64,000 nt of DNA from Aedes albopictus (GCF_035046485.1 NC_085137.1:248161233-248225232), one strand, 5' to 3'; positions 9,481 through 20,682 are shown, numbered from the stretch's first letter. Program-made: numbers and translations. The notes: generated by a model from the sequence alone, not told the origin.

Positions 9481-10077
9481 TTGGTCTCGTCAAACTACTC
9501 AGACTCGGACATCGTCCGGATGCTCACTGTTGCAGCTCCGTGGTAATTTGGCCTATTAGAACTAGTTCATCAGCGTAGTCAATACCGATTGGGATTCGAA
9601 TCCTTTCAGGATGTATTATTCGATCCAGCCGTCCACGATTATGATGATAGCCGACTTCGAGTATCTCCGAATAAAATACAAACTTTTCTCATCCGTTACA
9701 CTTTCCAATTCGTCACCACCACTAGCAGATGAGCGCGAACACCTTTCTTGGAGTTTTGAACTTTTTGTCCCACTGCTGATGTTGCATCGTAACTCGTTCC
9801 GAGTCCGAATATGAATTTACCGTTCCGACGTAGTCTGGATCGTACCGATGGTTACCGCTTTTCACCCGGGCCACGATTAATTCCTTCCACTACGATCAAA
9901 ACAAACAACTGATGAGGAGAATCTCGAAAAGTGTTGCCAGTAATTTGAAAAAAAAATGACATCTATCACATGAGCTGTCAAAAACGTCATTGAACTGCTC
10001 ATGCACCGAGAAACACCCAAAAACACCCGAAAAGCACACTTTAGCACATTCAAGGGTGTCAGAGTTTCCAACCCCTT
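9481..10077. other. Unassigned region
   Basis: No gene is recognised. The last ~50 bp resemble 798-880 in reverse complement (the 'gtcagagtttccaacccc' motif). Confidence 0.4.
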
Positions 10078-10167
10078 GATGCTATCAAAAAATGATGTTT
10101 GAAGGGCTTTTAGAATGTAGTTTAATCTAAAAGTTTGCCGAATAAAGTATAGGTCGCAGACGCATAC

Positions 10168-10341
10168 TGTGGTATTTATTGAAATATTGTAGCCACGATA
10201 GGTAATAATTATTTATTCTACTATTATAGTATCACTGGTGTAAGTATATTCTGTCTTCCAATGACTGTGTTTTTCCTCTGCTGTCAGTCTCCTCAACTTC
10301 ATGGTTGCTGTGATCATCTGCCAATGAACCCGACTACCACA
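10168..10341 (-). repeat. 3' LTR of non-autonomous element (174 bp)
   Basis: TGTGGTATTT...GACTACCACA. I see no difference from 11497-11670, so the insertion is young. Confidence 0.95.
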
Positions 10342-10380
10342 TCTCCTTTTTTCCAAAAAAAAACAAAGGACTATGCGTCT

Positions 10381-10985
10381 AACCCCAGCCCGGTGGATGT
10401 GCGTTCGATGGGGATCTCCAACTGGTCCTCCTTGAGCTCCGTAAATGCGTCCGTGGCATCTTTTGATTTGACTGCCGCCGCCGTCGTCACTGCCACCACA
10501 TCAGCCTGCTCATCACCACCTTGACTGGCCGCTTCCAAGGCCGGATGTTCCTTGAGCTTCGGCGGTGGCGGAAGCGACACTTTCAGCTTCAGTGAACTCA
10601 GCATCCGACTGCTCTTCTTGACGGCAGTATCGTGATGTACGTGTTAGTTTTGTTAGATGATGTGAAATGTCTCTTCGATGCAGTTTGGAGATGGGCTTCT
10701 TCTCGTGGGAATCCTCATTTTCCTCCGAGTGGCACCGCAACAAATTCGGTCTTCGTCCTCGTTCACGTCGAATCCTCTCGAAGTCGTCGTCGCCTCCATC
10801 GAACTCTTCATTCTCCTTGTTGGCTTCCTCCTCGGCGATGGGTTCGTTGGGTACCACATCTTGGATGTCGTCCAGCGTGAACGCCATGCCTCCGATCTTG
10901 GATGGTCTGGAGGAAAAATCCACCGAGAGGGTGTTCAGATTGCCCCCGCTCATGTCGTCCGACCGCTTTCTTGCCCGCACCGGTA
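10381..10985 (-). pseudogene. Transduced scribble-like coding fragment
   Basis: On - it encodes, in order, a linker with FTLDDIQDVVPNEP, an acidic stretch, FERIRRERGRRPNLL, KLHRRDISHHL, and, after a frame change near 10600, VSLPPPPKLKEHPAL followed by IPIERTSTGLGL at the edge. An HRRDTPHHL-like motif after the LRR region and a GLG-containing start of PDZ1 are features of LAP-family Scribble proteins, the cortical polarity scaffolds. Homology stops at GLGL just before the rest of the PDZ1 core, next to the element's PPT. The fragment lacks start codon, LRRs and PDZ domains and is in sense orientation. The family assignment is from remembered motifs, not a search. Confidence 0.6.
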
Positions 10986-11440
10986 GGATTTTCATCCGCC
11001 GCAAAGGCACCTCCCTTTTTCAAGGCGAAGTATTCTTGCCCGCACCGGTAGGATTTTCATCCACCGCAAAGGCATCTCCCTCTTTCGAGGCGAGATATTC
11101 TTGCCCGCACCGGTCGGATTTTCATCCGCCGCAAAGGCATCTCCCTCTTTCGAGGCGAGATATTCTTGCCCGCACCGGTCGGATTTTCATCCGCCGCAAA
11201 GGCATCTCCCTCTTTCGAGGCGAGATATTCTTGCCCGCACCGGTCGGATTTTCATCCGCCGCAAAGGCATCTCCCTCTTTCGAGGCGAGATATTCTTGCC
11301 CGCACCGGTCGGATTTTCATCCGCCGCAAAGGCATCTCCCTCTTTCGAGGCGAGATATTCTTGCCTGAACCGGTCAAATTTTCATCAACCGTCAGGCATC
11401 CCCCTCTTTCGAGGCGAGATGTTTTTACGCCAAATCCGTC
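10975..11440 (-). repeat. 65-bp tandem array in leader of non-autonomous LTR element
   Basis: About seven units begin 'cttgcccgcaccggtcgg'; most are identical and the outer ones differ. Each contains a GGAT-tttc-ATCC hairpin and a second ATCTC...GAGAT hairpin, in the same order as the units at 7083-7572. The array is open in several frames and gives repetitive spurious peptides. Confidence 0.9.
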
Positions 11441-11479
11441 AAAATAATACTTACTCCAGCGTCCCGCACACGAGAGTTT

Positions 11480-11493
11480 GATTCTCGTCGCCA
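11480..11493 (-). other. Primer-binding site of non-autonomous LTR element
   Basis: Three bases inside the 5' LTR, the minus strand reads TGGCGACGAGAATC. Its first 12 bases equal the site of the 1851-7876 gypsy element. Confidence 0.7.
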
Positions 11494-11496
11494 TTA

Positions 11497-11670
11497 TGTG
11501 GTATTTATTGAAATATTGTAGCCACGATAGGTAATAATTATTTATTCTACTATTATAGTATCACTGGTGTAAGTATATTCTGTCTTCCAATGACTGTGTT
11601 TTTCCTCTGCTGTCAGTCTCCTCAACTTCATGGTTGCTGTGATCATCTGCCAATGAACCCGACTACCACA
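11497..11670 (-). repeat. 5' LTR of non-autonomous element (174 bp)
   Basis: It appears identical to 10168-10341 and is followed by the duplicated catac. Confidence 0.95.
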
Positions 11671-11817
11671 CATACCAAAACCGTGAGAGTGCTGTGAGCA
11701 CAAGATGAGTATAAATTATACGAATTTTACTCACCTCGTACTCACAGCTCTCTCACAACTTTGGTATGCGTTTGTGACCTTTACTTTATTCAGCAAAGTT
11801 TTAGATTAAACTACAAC

Positions 11818-12423
11818 CGCAGACAGACGTTCAAGTTTGACTCAGCGGCTTGTGTAAAAAAAATGGCCGCCACAATATGCCAAGTGGCAATCAGCGAACA
11901 GATGGCGACGTTCATATTCAATCGCTGCCTCACATGTGCGTTGCGACCAACAACTGTCACCACGGTCGTCTTCCAGCCGGATGGCGGGAAAAGACCGCAC
12001 GTGTTGCACGCTAATAATGTTTCCACATAATTTGTGCAGAGTAAATGACTTTTATTTAATGTCTAAAATCTTTTGCACAAATTAGCGCAGGACTCTTGTA
12101 AAATATTTTACACATTATTACTTTTATTTTACATAGATTTGCTTGAATAAAACTGCATTTGGATGAACTTCACTCGCATTGGGAAATCTTTGTGAATGTG
12201 ACGCAAATGTAGGAATGATTTTGACAGTGTTTGTTTTGATTTTATTTTTCGGTGGGTGGTGAATTGGGTGGTAAGTAAGCGGCTGGAAGCACGTGGTTTC
12301 TCAAACTGTCAACTGCACGCGACTGCACTGTGGCAATCGGTTGCCTAGGTGTCGCTAGTGAAAATTTACATAGAAAATTTGAATAAATTTGTTCGAGCTA
12401 GAACGTCTGTCGGTCTGTCTGCG
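11818..12423. mobile_element. 606-bp TIR element with 7-8-bp target duplication
   Basis: The termini are CGCAGACAGACGTTC and its complement near GAACGTCTGTC...GTCTGCG. The flanks repeat ctacaac (11811-11817 and 12424-12430). Removal rejoins the right arm of the surrounding MITE. The duplication length suggests a hAT-like origin (inference). No transposase was seen; the short open frame inside is not recognisable. Confidence 0.65.
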
Positions 12424-12540
12424 CTACAACCTAAAAGCCATTCAAACATCATTTTTTGATAGCATGCGTCTGGACTGAGATAGAAGCAAGTGAGTATCAC
12501 TCTTGCAAGTGAGTATTCTCAACACTGCCTGTACATTCGA

Positions 12541-12770
12541 GGGGTTTTAGTGAAATAATTTACATTTTCGATAATTTTGAAGTAAATTCTTAATTGTTAA
12601 GCGTATTTTCACCGTAAGTCATCAGAATATGGTCTACTTGATCCAATAATCGATATTGAGAAGTATCTACTTTTATAAGCTCTCCGGAACAAGACATACA
12701 ACGCCGTGCCTGTCCAAATTACATACATGTCCAAATTATATTTTTTACCCTATTGCCTTGTCACACACTA
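12541..12770. repeat. Copy of the repeat at 49672-49897
   Basis: Over 200 bp match closely ('ggggttttagtgaaa', 'gaagtatctacttt', 'gctctccggaacaag', 'tgtccaaattatatttttt'). No gene content. Confidence 0.8.
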
Positions 12771-12774
12771 AGAT

Positions 12775-13750
12775 TCAGATGTTCCAGCTCAGTAATTTTT
12801 TTACAGAGTTCAGTATTTTTTCCATCTTTTTACTGAGTTTTCAACAGCAGATTTATTTCGATACACACTTATTTTGTATTTACGAGTTCGGTAATTTTAT
12901 CTACTGGATTCGATTTGTAAACAACAAAATTGGCGACAAATCAGTATTTCCATCTAAAAGAAAGCGAACTTCAGTTAAATGTTCTGCATTTTACTGAGTT
13001 CGGTAATGTTTCATACTATTTTCTCAGTAAAATTCACGCTTCACCGAAAATGGGAATAAGTCGGTAGACGCAGGTACTGACTTTCGTTAATTATTGTAAT
13101 TTTACTGAGTTTTCGTCATTATAAAATCAAAACAACCAGCTGCCCTCGGTGGCAGCTGTCAAACAAAATTATCGTTTCGTTTTTCGGTAGCTGCAGCAGC
13201 AGCGAGATGCCGGAAAATTCCAGATAATTATTACAACAAAATGCCTTCTAATCGGACAGGAGACTCGAGTTTTCTGTGACCCCGCCAACTTTCAGGTAAG
13301 TAATAGATAAATTTGTAAAAAAAAAGTGATTTTACTGAATGTGGCACTACCGAGATTGGCAATGGTAATGACAAAGCTTCTCCCGCCGGATTCTTCTGAC
13401 TCTTACGAATTTGCTACTAACGAGCTCCAGTCAACACCAACGCCGATGAGATTTCGTGCCATGTAATCACTGTCTTTACGAATTCCTTTACTATTCAACC
13501 AAAAGTTGGCGGGGACACAAAAGGTCAATCATTCTGTGGCAGTCCGAAATAAAAAAAACGAGATGCGGCATGCGGGAAACCACAATCAACTGAAAAACTC
13601 AGTAATCTGAGGTTATTGAACAATTTACCGAAAATCAGTAATTTCTTCTCACAAAAATTACTGACTAAGTCGGTAGTTTTTTGACAGATGATCCATTTAC
13701 CAATTTACTGACTTTTAAGTAATGGTATCATTACCGAGTATGGGGTGATA
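12775..13750. repeat. Decayed TIR repeat rich in TTACTGA/CGGTAA motifs
   Basis: Short degenerate palindromic motifs of the form TTACTGA(G)TTCGGTAA recur many times in both orientations. The left end ('cacactaagat...ctttttactgag') is the reverse complement of the end of a related element at 20175-20440. No coding potential. Confidence 0.6.
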
Positions 13751-13754
13751 CTCA

Positions 13755-14010
13755 CCTCGTAAGTACTGTGTAAAAAGATAGGCCAAGAAACGGTCAAGAA
13801 ACGATTTTCTGTCGAAATTTCTTGAGCGGTACTCAGCTGAAACGAAAAAATCGACGAACTTGATGATCAATGATCATGGTGACAAGGGTGGTGATGATTG
13901 TGTCGATCAAGCCAGCTGTCAATTTTTCTTTTGGGAAAAATACCCTGACCAATTATTCCGCAAGGAAAAGTGACGTTTCCCGCGCTGTTCGGATTTTGTG
14001 CGAGGTGCGA
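13755..14010. repeat. Copy of the 33624-33928 repeat family
   Basis: Shared phrases include 'gtactgtg', 'caagaaacggtcaagaaa', 'cttgagcggt' and 'aattattcc'. It is more diverged than the 33.6-kb copy and lacks its clean termini. Confidence 0.6.
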
Positions 14011-14484
14011 GATGTAAACAACATAGAGCGGCTGCTAGGGCTGGTGTGAATTTAGATGATGTTCCTACCGGATTCTAATGCCTACATTTCTATGGAACCA
14101 TCACCGGAACACTGCGGTTAGCTGTTGCTAGAATGGACCACTGGATGAGACACCGGAACTTGTTACAAATCATACAAATTGAGTGTGGGGAGACACTATT
14201 TTCAAAATGAAGTGGTGTTGATTAGTGATTTGTACGGGAATTCCTCCGGGAGCTCTTTCTGGCAAACCTCCAAGAGTTCCTCCGGAGTTTCTTGCTGGGA
14301 TTCTTTTCCGGAAGCTGTTGTAAATTCTTAGCAATTCCTTCAAATATTTCCAGCAGTTTTGGAATTCGCCTAAAAGTTTCTGAGATTTCGTCCTAATTTT
14401 TCTTCTAGGATTTCAAAACCAGTATTTGAGTTTGTGATTTTTCCAAGATTTCTATCTGTGATTCCCCAAAAAAAAACCTCAGGG
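14011..14484. other. Spacer before minisatellite
   Basis: No gene recognised. The last ~250 bp already contain scattered 'gaattcctcc'-like words, grading into the array. Confidence 0.4.
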
Positions 14485-17400
14485 AATTCCTCTTGAAATT
14501 CGATTTCACCACGAATTCTTGAGAGGATTCCACCAGGGATTCCTCCAGAGATTCTTCCAGGAATTCCTACAGGGATTCCTCCAGGAATTCCTCCGGAGAT
14601 TCCTCCAGCAATTCCTTCAAAAATTCATCCTGGAATTCCTCCGGGCATTCTTCCAGCAATGCCTCCGGAGATTTTTTTTGGAATTCCTCCACGAACTCCT
14701 CCAGAGATTGCTTCAGGAATTCCTCCAAGGATTCTTCCAAGAATTTCTCCAGGGATTCCTTCAGGGATTCCTCCGGGAATTCCTCCAGGAATTCATCCAT
14801 AGATTCCTCCAGGAATTCCTCTGAAAATTCTTCCAAGAATTCCTCCGGGCATTCTTCCAATAATTTCTCCTGAGAATTCTCCGGGCATTCTTCCAAGAAT
14901 TCCTCCGGGGAATCCCTCGGGGATTCCTACTGAAAATCCTTCAGGGATATCTCCAGGAATTCCTTTCAGGGATTCCTGTAGAAGTTCCCATTCCCATTCC
15001 TCCAGGAATTCCTTCAGGGATTCCTCCAGGAATTCCTTCAGATATTCCTCTAGGAATTCCTTCAGCGATTCCTCAAGGAATTCCTTCAGCGATTCCTCCA
15101 GGAATTCTTTCAGGGATTCCTCCAGGAATTCCTTCAGGGATTCCTCCAGGAATTCCTTCGGAGATTCCTCCAGGAATTCCTCCGGGGATTCCTCCAGGAA
15201 TTCCTCCGGGGATTCCTCCAGGAATTCCTCCGGGGATTCCTCCAGGAATTCCTTCGGGGATTCCTCCAGGAATTCCTTCGGGGATTCCTCCAGGAATTCC
15301 TTCGGGGATTCCTCCAGGAATTCCTTCGGGGATTCCTCCAGGAATTCCTTCGGGGATTCCTCCAGGAATTCCTTCGGGGATTCCTCCAGGAATTCCTTCG
15401 GGGATTCCTCCAGGAATTCCTTCGGGGATTCCTCCAGGAATTCCTTCGGGGATTCCTCCAGGAATTCCTTCGGGGATTCCTCCAGGAATTCCTTCGGGGA
15501 TTCCTCCAGGAATTCCTTCGGGGATTCCTCCAGGAATTCCTTCGGGGATTCCTCCAGGAATTCCTTCGGGGATTCCTCCAGGAATTCCTTCGGGGATTCC
15601 TCCAGGAATTCCTTCGGGGATTCCTCCAGGAATTCCTTCGGGAATTCCTACGGGGGTTCCTTCAGGAATTCCTACGGGGGTTCCTTCAGGAATTCCTTCG
15701 GGGATTCCTCCAGGGACTCCTCCGGGAATTCGTTCAGGAATTCCTCCAGAAATTCGTCCAGCAATTCTTCCAGGATTCCTCCCAGATTCCAGGATTCCTT
15801 CAGAAATTCTTTCGGAGATTCCTTCGGGGATTCCTCCAGGAATTCCCTCGGAGATTCCTCCAGGAATTCCCTCGGAGATTCCTCCAGGAATGCCTTCGGA
15901 GATTCCTCCAGGAATTCCCTCAGAGATTCCTCCAGGAATTCCTTCGGTGGTTCCTTCAGGAATTCCTTCGGGGGTTCCTTCAGGAATTCCTTCGGGGGTT
16001 CCTTCAGGAATTCCTTCGGGGATTCCTCCAGGGATTCCTCCGGGAATTCGATCAGGAATTACTCCAGGAATTCTTCCAGCAATTCTTCCAGGATTCCTCC
16101 CAGATTCCAGGATTCCTTCAGGAATTCTTTCGGGGATTCCTTCGGGGATTCCTCCTGGAATTCCTTCGGGGATTCCTCCAGGAACTCCTTCGAGGATTCC
16201 TCCAGGAATTCCTCCAGGAATTCTTCCAGGAATTCCTCCAGAAATTCCTCCAAGAATTCTTCCAGGAGTTCCTCCAGGAAATCTTCCAGGAATTCCTCCA
16301 GGAATTCCTCCCGGAATTCCTCCAGGAATTCTTCCAGGAATTCCTCCAGGAATTCTTCCAGGAATTCCTCTAGGAATTCTTCCAGGAATTCCTCCAGAAA
16401 TTCTTCCAGGAATTCTTCCAGAAATTCCTCCAGGAATTCTTCCAGGAATTCCTCCAGGAATTCTTCCAGGAATTCCTCCAGGAATTCTTCCAGGAATTCC
16501 TCCAGGAATTCTTCCAGGAATTCCTCCAGCAATTCTTCCAGGAATTCCTCCAGGAATTCTTCCAGGAATTCCTCCAGGAATTCTTCCAGGAATTCCTCCA
16601 GGAATTCTTCCAGGAATTCCTCCAGGAATTCTTCCAGGAATTCCTCCAGGAATTCTTCCAGGACTTCCTCCAGGAATTCTTCCAGGAATTCCTCCAGGAA
16701 TTCTTCCAGGAATTCTTCCAGGAATTTCTCCAGGAATTCTTCCAGGAATTCCTCCAGGAATTCTTCCAGGAATTCCTCCAGGAATTCTTCCAGGAATTCC
16801 TCCAGGAATTCTTCCAGGAATTCCTCCAGGAATTCTTCCAGGAATTCCTCCAGGAATTCTTCCAGGAATTCCTCCAGGAATTCTTCCAGGAATTCCTCCA
16901 GGAATTCTTCCAGGAATTCCTCCAGGAATTCTTCCAGGAATTCCTCCAGGAATTCTTCCAGGAATTCCTCCAGGAATTCTTCCAGGAATTCCTCCAGGAA
17001 TTCTTCCAGGAATTCCTCCAGGAATTCTTCCAGGAATTCCTCCAGGAATTCTTCCAGGAATTCCTCCAGGAATTCTTCCAGGAATTCCTCCAGGAATTCT
17101 TCCAGGAATTCCTCCAGGAATTCTTCCAGGAATTCCGCCAGGAATTCCTCCAGGAATTCTTCCAAGAATTCCTCCAAGAATTCTTCCAAGAATTTCTCCA
17201 AGAATTCTTCCAAGAATTCCTCCAGGAATTCTTCCAGGAATTCCTCCAGGAATTCCTCCAGGAATTCGTCCAGGAATTCTTGCAGGAATTTTTCCAGGAC
17301 TTCCTCCAGGAATTCTTCCAGGACTTCCTCCAGGAATTCTTCCAGGACTTCCTCCAGGAATTCCTCCAGGACTTCCTCCAGAAATTCTTCCAGGACTTCC

Positions 17401-18027
17401 TCCAGGAATTCTTCCAGTACTTCCTCCAGGAATTCTTCCAGGAATTCCTCCAGGAATTCTTCCAGGAATTCTTCCAGGAATTCTTCCAGGAATTCCTCAA
17501 GGAATTCTTCCAGGAATTCCTCCAGGAATTCTTCCAGGAATTCCTCCAGGAATTCTTCCAGGAATTCCTCCAGGAATTCTTCCAGGAATTCCTCCAGGAA
17601 TTCTTCCAGGAATTCCTCCAGGAATTCTTCCAGGAATTCCTCCAGGAATTCTTCCAGGAATTCCTCCAGGAATTCTTCCAGAACTTCCTCCAGGAATTCT
17701 TCCAGGAATTCTTCCAGGAATTCTTCCACGAATTCCTCCAGGAATTCTTCCAGGAATTCCTCCATTAATTCTTCCAGGAATTCCTCCATTAATTCTTCCA
17801 GGAATTCCTCCAGGAATTCTTCCAGGAATTGCTTCAGGAATTCTTCCAGGAATTGCTCCAGGAATTCTTCCAGGAATTCCTCCAGGAGTTCTTCCAGCAA
17901 TTCCTCCAGGAATTCATCCAGCAATTCCTCCAGAAATTCTTCCAGGAATTCCTCCAGGAATTCTTCCAGGAATTTTTCCAGGAATTCCTCCAGGAATTCT
18001 TCCAGCAATTGCTCCAGGAATTCTTCC
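14485..18027 (+). repeat. Minisatellite, 12/24-bp unit, first polarity block
   Basis: The basic 12-mer is TTCCTCCAGGAA with an EcoRI site at each junction, organised as 24-mers. In 15100-15650 the 24-mer is ggattcctccaggaattcctt-type; in 16200-17900 it alternates 'attcctccagg' and 'attcttccagg'. The edge (14485-15000) is degenerate and the centre nearly uniform, as expected from unequal exchange. Because 24 is a multiple of three and the unit lacks stops in most frames, very long spurious reading frames arise ([16 protein letters not shown] and NSWRNSWK repeats). I do not annotate these as genes. Confidence 0.95.
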
Positions 18028-19790
18028 TTGAGGAATCCCCGGAGGAATTCCTGGAGGAATCCCCGGAGGAATTCCTGGAGGAATCCCCGGAGGAATTCCT
18101 GGAGGAATCCCCGGAGGAATTCCTGGAGGAATCCCCGGAGGAATTCCTGGAGGAATCCCCGGAGGAATTCCTGGAGGAATCCCCGGAGGAATTCCTAGAG
18201 GAATCCCCGGAGGAATTCCTGGAGGAATCCCCGGAGGAATTCCTGGAGGAATCCCCGGAGGAATTCCTGGAGGAATCCCCGGAGGAATTCCTGGAGGAAT
18301 CCCCGGAGGAATTCCTGGAGGAATCCCCGGAGGAATTCCTGGAGGAATCCCCGGAGGAATTCCTGGAGGAATCCCCGGAGGAATTCCTGGAGGAATCCCC
18401 GGAGGAATCCCCGGAGGAATTCCTGGAGGAATCCCCGGAGGAATTCCTGGAGGAATCCTCGGAGGAATTCCTGGAGGAATCCCCGGAGGAATTCCTGGAG
18501 GAACCCCCGGAGGAATTCCTGGAGGAATCCCCGGAGGAATCCCCGGGGGAATTCCTAGAGAAATCCCCGGAGGAATTCCTGGAGGAATCCCCGGAGGAAT
18601 TCCTGGAGGAATCCCCGGAGGAATTCCTGGAGGAATCCCCGGAGGAATCCCCGGGGGAATTCCTAGAGAAATCCCCGGAGGAATTCCTGGAGGAATCCCC
18701 GGAGGAATTCCTGGAGGAATTCCTGGAGGAATCCCCGGAGGAATTCCTGGAGGAATCCCCGGAGGAATTCCTGGAGGAATCCCCGGAGGAATTCCTGGAG
18801 GAATCCCCGGAGGAATTCCTGGAGGAATCCCCGGAGGAATTCCTGGAGGAATCCCCGGAGGAATTCCTGGAGGAATCCCCGGAGGAATTCCTGGAGGAAT
18901 CCCCGGAGGAATCCCCGGGGGAATTCCTAGAGAAATCCCCGGGGGAATTCCTAGAGAAATCCCCGGGGGAATTCCTAGAGAAATCCCCGGAGGAATTCCT
19001 GGAGGAATCCCCGGAGGAATTCCTGGAGGAATCCCCGGAGGAATTCCTGGAGGAATCCCTGGAGGAATTCCTGGAGAAATCCCTGGAGGAAATCGCAGGA
19101 TTTCCTGGAGGAATCTCCGCAGAAATTCCTGGAGGAATCCCCAGAGGAACTCCTGGAGGAAACCCCGGAGGAATTTCCGATGGAATTCCCGGAAGAATCT
19201 TTGATGCAATTTTCGGAGGAATCTCTGAAGGGATCCCTGGAAGAATTTCTGAAGGCTTCCCCGGAGCAATTTCTGAAGGAATCCCCGGAGCAATTTCTGA
19301 AGGGATCCCCGGAAAAAGTCCTGGAGGAATCCTAGAAGGCTTCCATGGATGAATCTCTGGAAGAAACCCCGGAGGAATCTCCGATGGAATTCCTGAAGGA
19401 ATCTCCGAAGGAGTTCACGGATGAATCTCCGAAGGAATTCACAGATGAATCTCCGAAGGAATCCTTGGAGAAATTCCTGAAGGAATCCCCGGAAGAATCC
19501 CAGGAGGAATCTTAGAAGGATTTCATGGATGAATCCCCGGGGAATTCCTGGAGGAATTTCTGAAGGAGTCTTCAGATAAATTTCTGAAAGAATCCTCGGA
19601 GGAATTCCCGGAAGAACCCCTGGAGGAAGTTTAGAAGGATTTTAAGGATGAATCCCCGGAGGAATTCCTGGAGTTATATCTGCACAAATTGCTGGAGGAA
19701 TCACCGAAGGAATTTCTGGGAAGAATCCTCTACGGAATTCCTGGAGGAATCCCTGGAGGAGGCTCCGGTGGATTTTCCGTATACCCGAAG
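18028..19790 (-). repeat. Minisatellite, inverted polarity block
   Basis: At about 18028 the array turns into its reverse complement, with the 24-mer ggaggaattcctggaggaatcccc and an occasional 'ggaattcctagagaaatcc' variant. It is homogeneous to about 19080, then decays to 19790. The left and right blocks can in principle fold back on each other. Confidence 0.93.
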
Positions 19791-20174
19791 CAATTCCTTT
19801 TCGAATTCGAAATCACATTTTTCCAGCAGCGCGATATTTTCTAAAACAAATCGTGTCTGGTTGAAGCAAACAGCCAGTTGGCCCGCTCAGAATATCACCG
19901 GTCAAATAGAGCTGGAGCGCCTCGGATTGCTGGTCAATCTTCCAGTTTGCTGCGGTCCAGATCAGTAGATTCATGCCTGCTCCTGGTAGGGGAGTTCGCT
20001 TGTTCTTGCCGATTGTCCCGGTTTTATTCCAAGTCAGTCAGATTGGTAAACAAAGAGTTTCGTCGATTTTTTTTCTTTTTTTCTCTCTCAAGATCGACTG
20101 TCAAAATTACTTTGGTAAAAATGCACTTTTTTCCTTGACCTCATTTCTTGCGATCTGAGTACTAAGCTTATACT
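19791..20174. other. Unassigned spacer
   Basis: No recognisable gene or repeat. It contains a T-rich tract near 20068-20090. Confidence 0.4.
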
Positions 20175-20440
20175 ATAGTCAGCAGTTCAAAAACCCAGTA
20201 AAATTTTACCGAAGTCGGTAATCTAAATTCGCTGTGTACACTTGGTAATCGTATTTACCGTTCACCAGTAACGATATCAGTAACTTTTGACAGTTTGACA
20301 GCTGAGCTCGGTAACTCATTTACAGAATATCCGCAAAATAAACAACCGAGCGTACCGAGTTAAATCTGCTGTTGAGAACTCAGTAAAAAGATGGAAAAAA
20401 TACCGAGCTGATCTTAGTGTGCAGTTCGACCTTTTCGCGA
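20175..20440. mobile_element. TIR repeat related to 12775-13750
   Basis: It ends with 'aactcagtaaaaagatgg...cttagtgtg', the inverted form of the 12775 terminus, and contains several CGGTAA/TTACCG motifs. It lies about 240 bp upstream of the Nup42 start codon. Confidence 0.6.
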
Positions 20441-20519
20441 ATTTCTCCGGATATTTTTTGTTTCACCTATAAACGAGTATTTTAATTATAAGCGTGTATT
20501 TGTTTACAAATGTTTATTG

Positions 20520-20682
20520 TTTACTGTTTATTTTCATTTTAGCTGTCACAGTTCCCAGAATCGTGTGAGTTTCAGTGGGCAGCTGGTCTTTGATCTGCGA
20601 TTGTTTTGTGCTTCTGTGCAGTTTTTATCGTATAGTTTTCTCATTTTGTGTTAACTAAATAAATAGTGAAAAACGTCTCAAA
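20520..20682 (+). promoter_or_regulatory. Nup42: Probable 5' UTR of Nup42
   Basis: This short stretch between the upstream repeat and the ATG contains several 'gtgtt/tcagt' initiator-like words (for example near 20570) but no clear TATA box. The exact transcription start cannot be fixed from sequence. The ATG context is 'ctcaaaatgg'. Confidence 0.4.

Larger units (their letters stand above)
10168..11670 (-). mobile_element. Non-autonomous LTR retrotransposon carrying a cellular gene fragment
   Basis: Two 174-bp LTRs (10168-10341 and 11497-11670) appear identical. They have TG...CA ends and a 5-bp target duplication catac (10163-10167, 11671-11675). Orientation is right to left: PBS TGGCGACGAGAATC at 11480-11493, a tandem leader array, a scribble-like coding fragment, a purine tract at 10342-10355 and the 3' LTR. 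There is no gag, protease or RT, so it must move in trans. PBS, PPT and leader architecture match the gypsy element at 1851-7876, but the LTR sequences differ, so the helper is a relative rather than that copy. Confidence 0.9.
10078..12467. mobile_element. MITE split by two later insertions
   Basis: Left arm 10078-10167 continues at 11676. Right arm runs to 11817 and continues at 12424-12467. The arms pair over about 120 bp (GATGCTATCAAAAAATGATG ... and its complement ending CATTTTTTGATAGCATGC). The pieces total roughly 275 bp. An LTR element (10168-11670) sits in the left arm and a second inverted-repeat element (11818-12423) in the right arm, so the order of insertion is readable. Confidence 0.8.

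Noticed and set aside
10667..11368. 233-codon plus-strand frame with repeated PAPVGFSSAAKASPSFEARY
   Set aside because: Produced by the 65-bp tandem array (65 x 3 = 195-bp frame cycle) antisense to the LTR element. Not a gene.
15890..19352. Very long reading frames encoding [24 protein letters not shown] and QEFFQEFL repeats
   Set aside because: They arise because the 24-bp minisatellite unit is a multiple of three without stop codons on either strand. Overlapping frames are equally open, and there is no start context, splice signal or non-repetitive domain.
14485..19790. CRISPR-like array
   Set aside because: Units are contiguous without unique spacers, the context is eukaryotic, and no cas genes are present.
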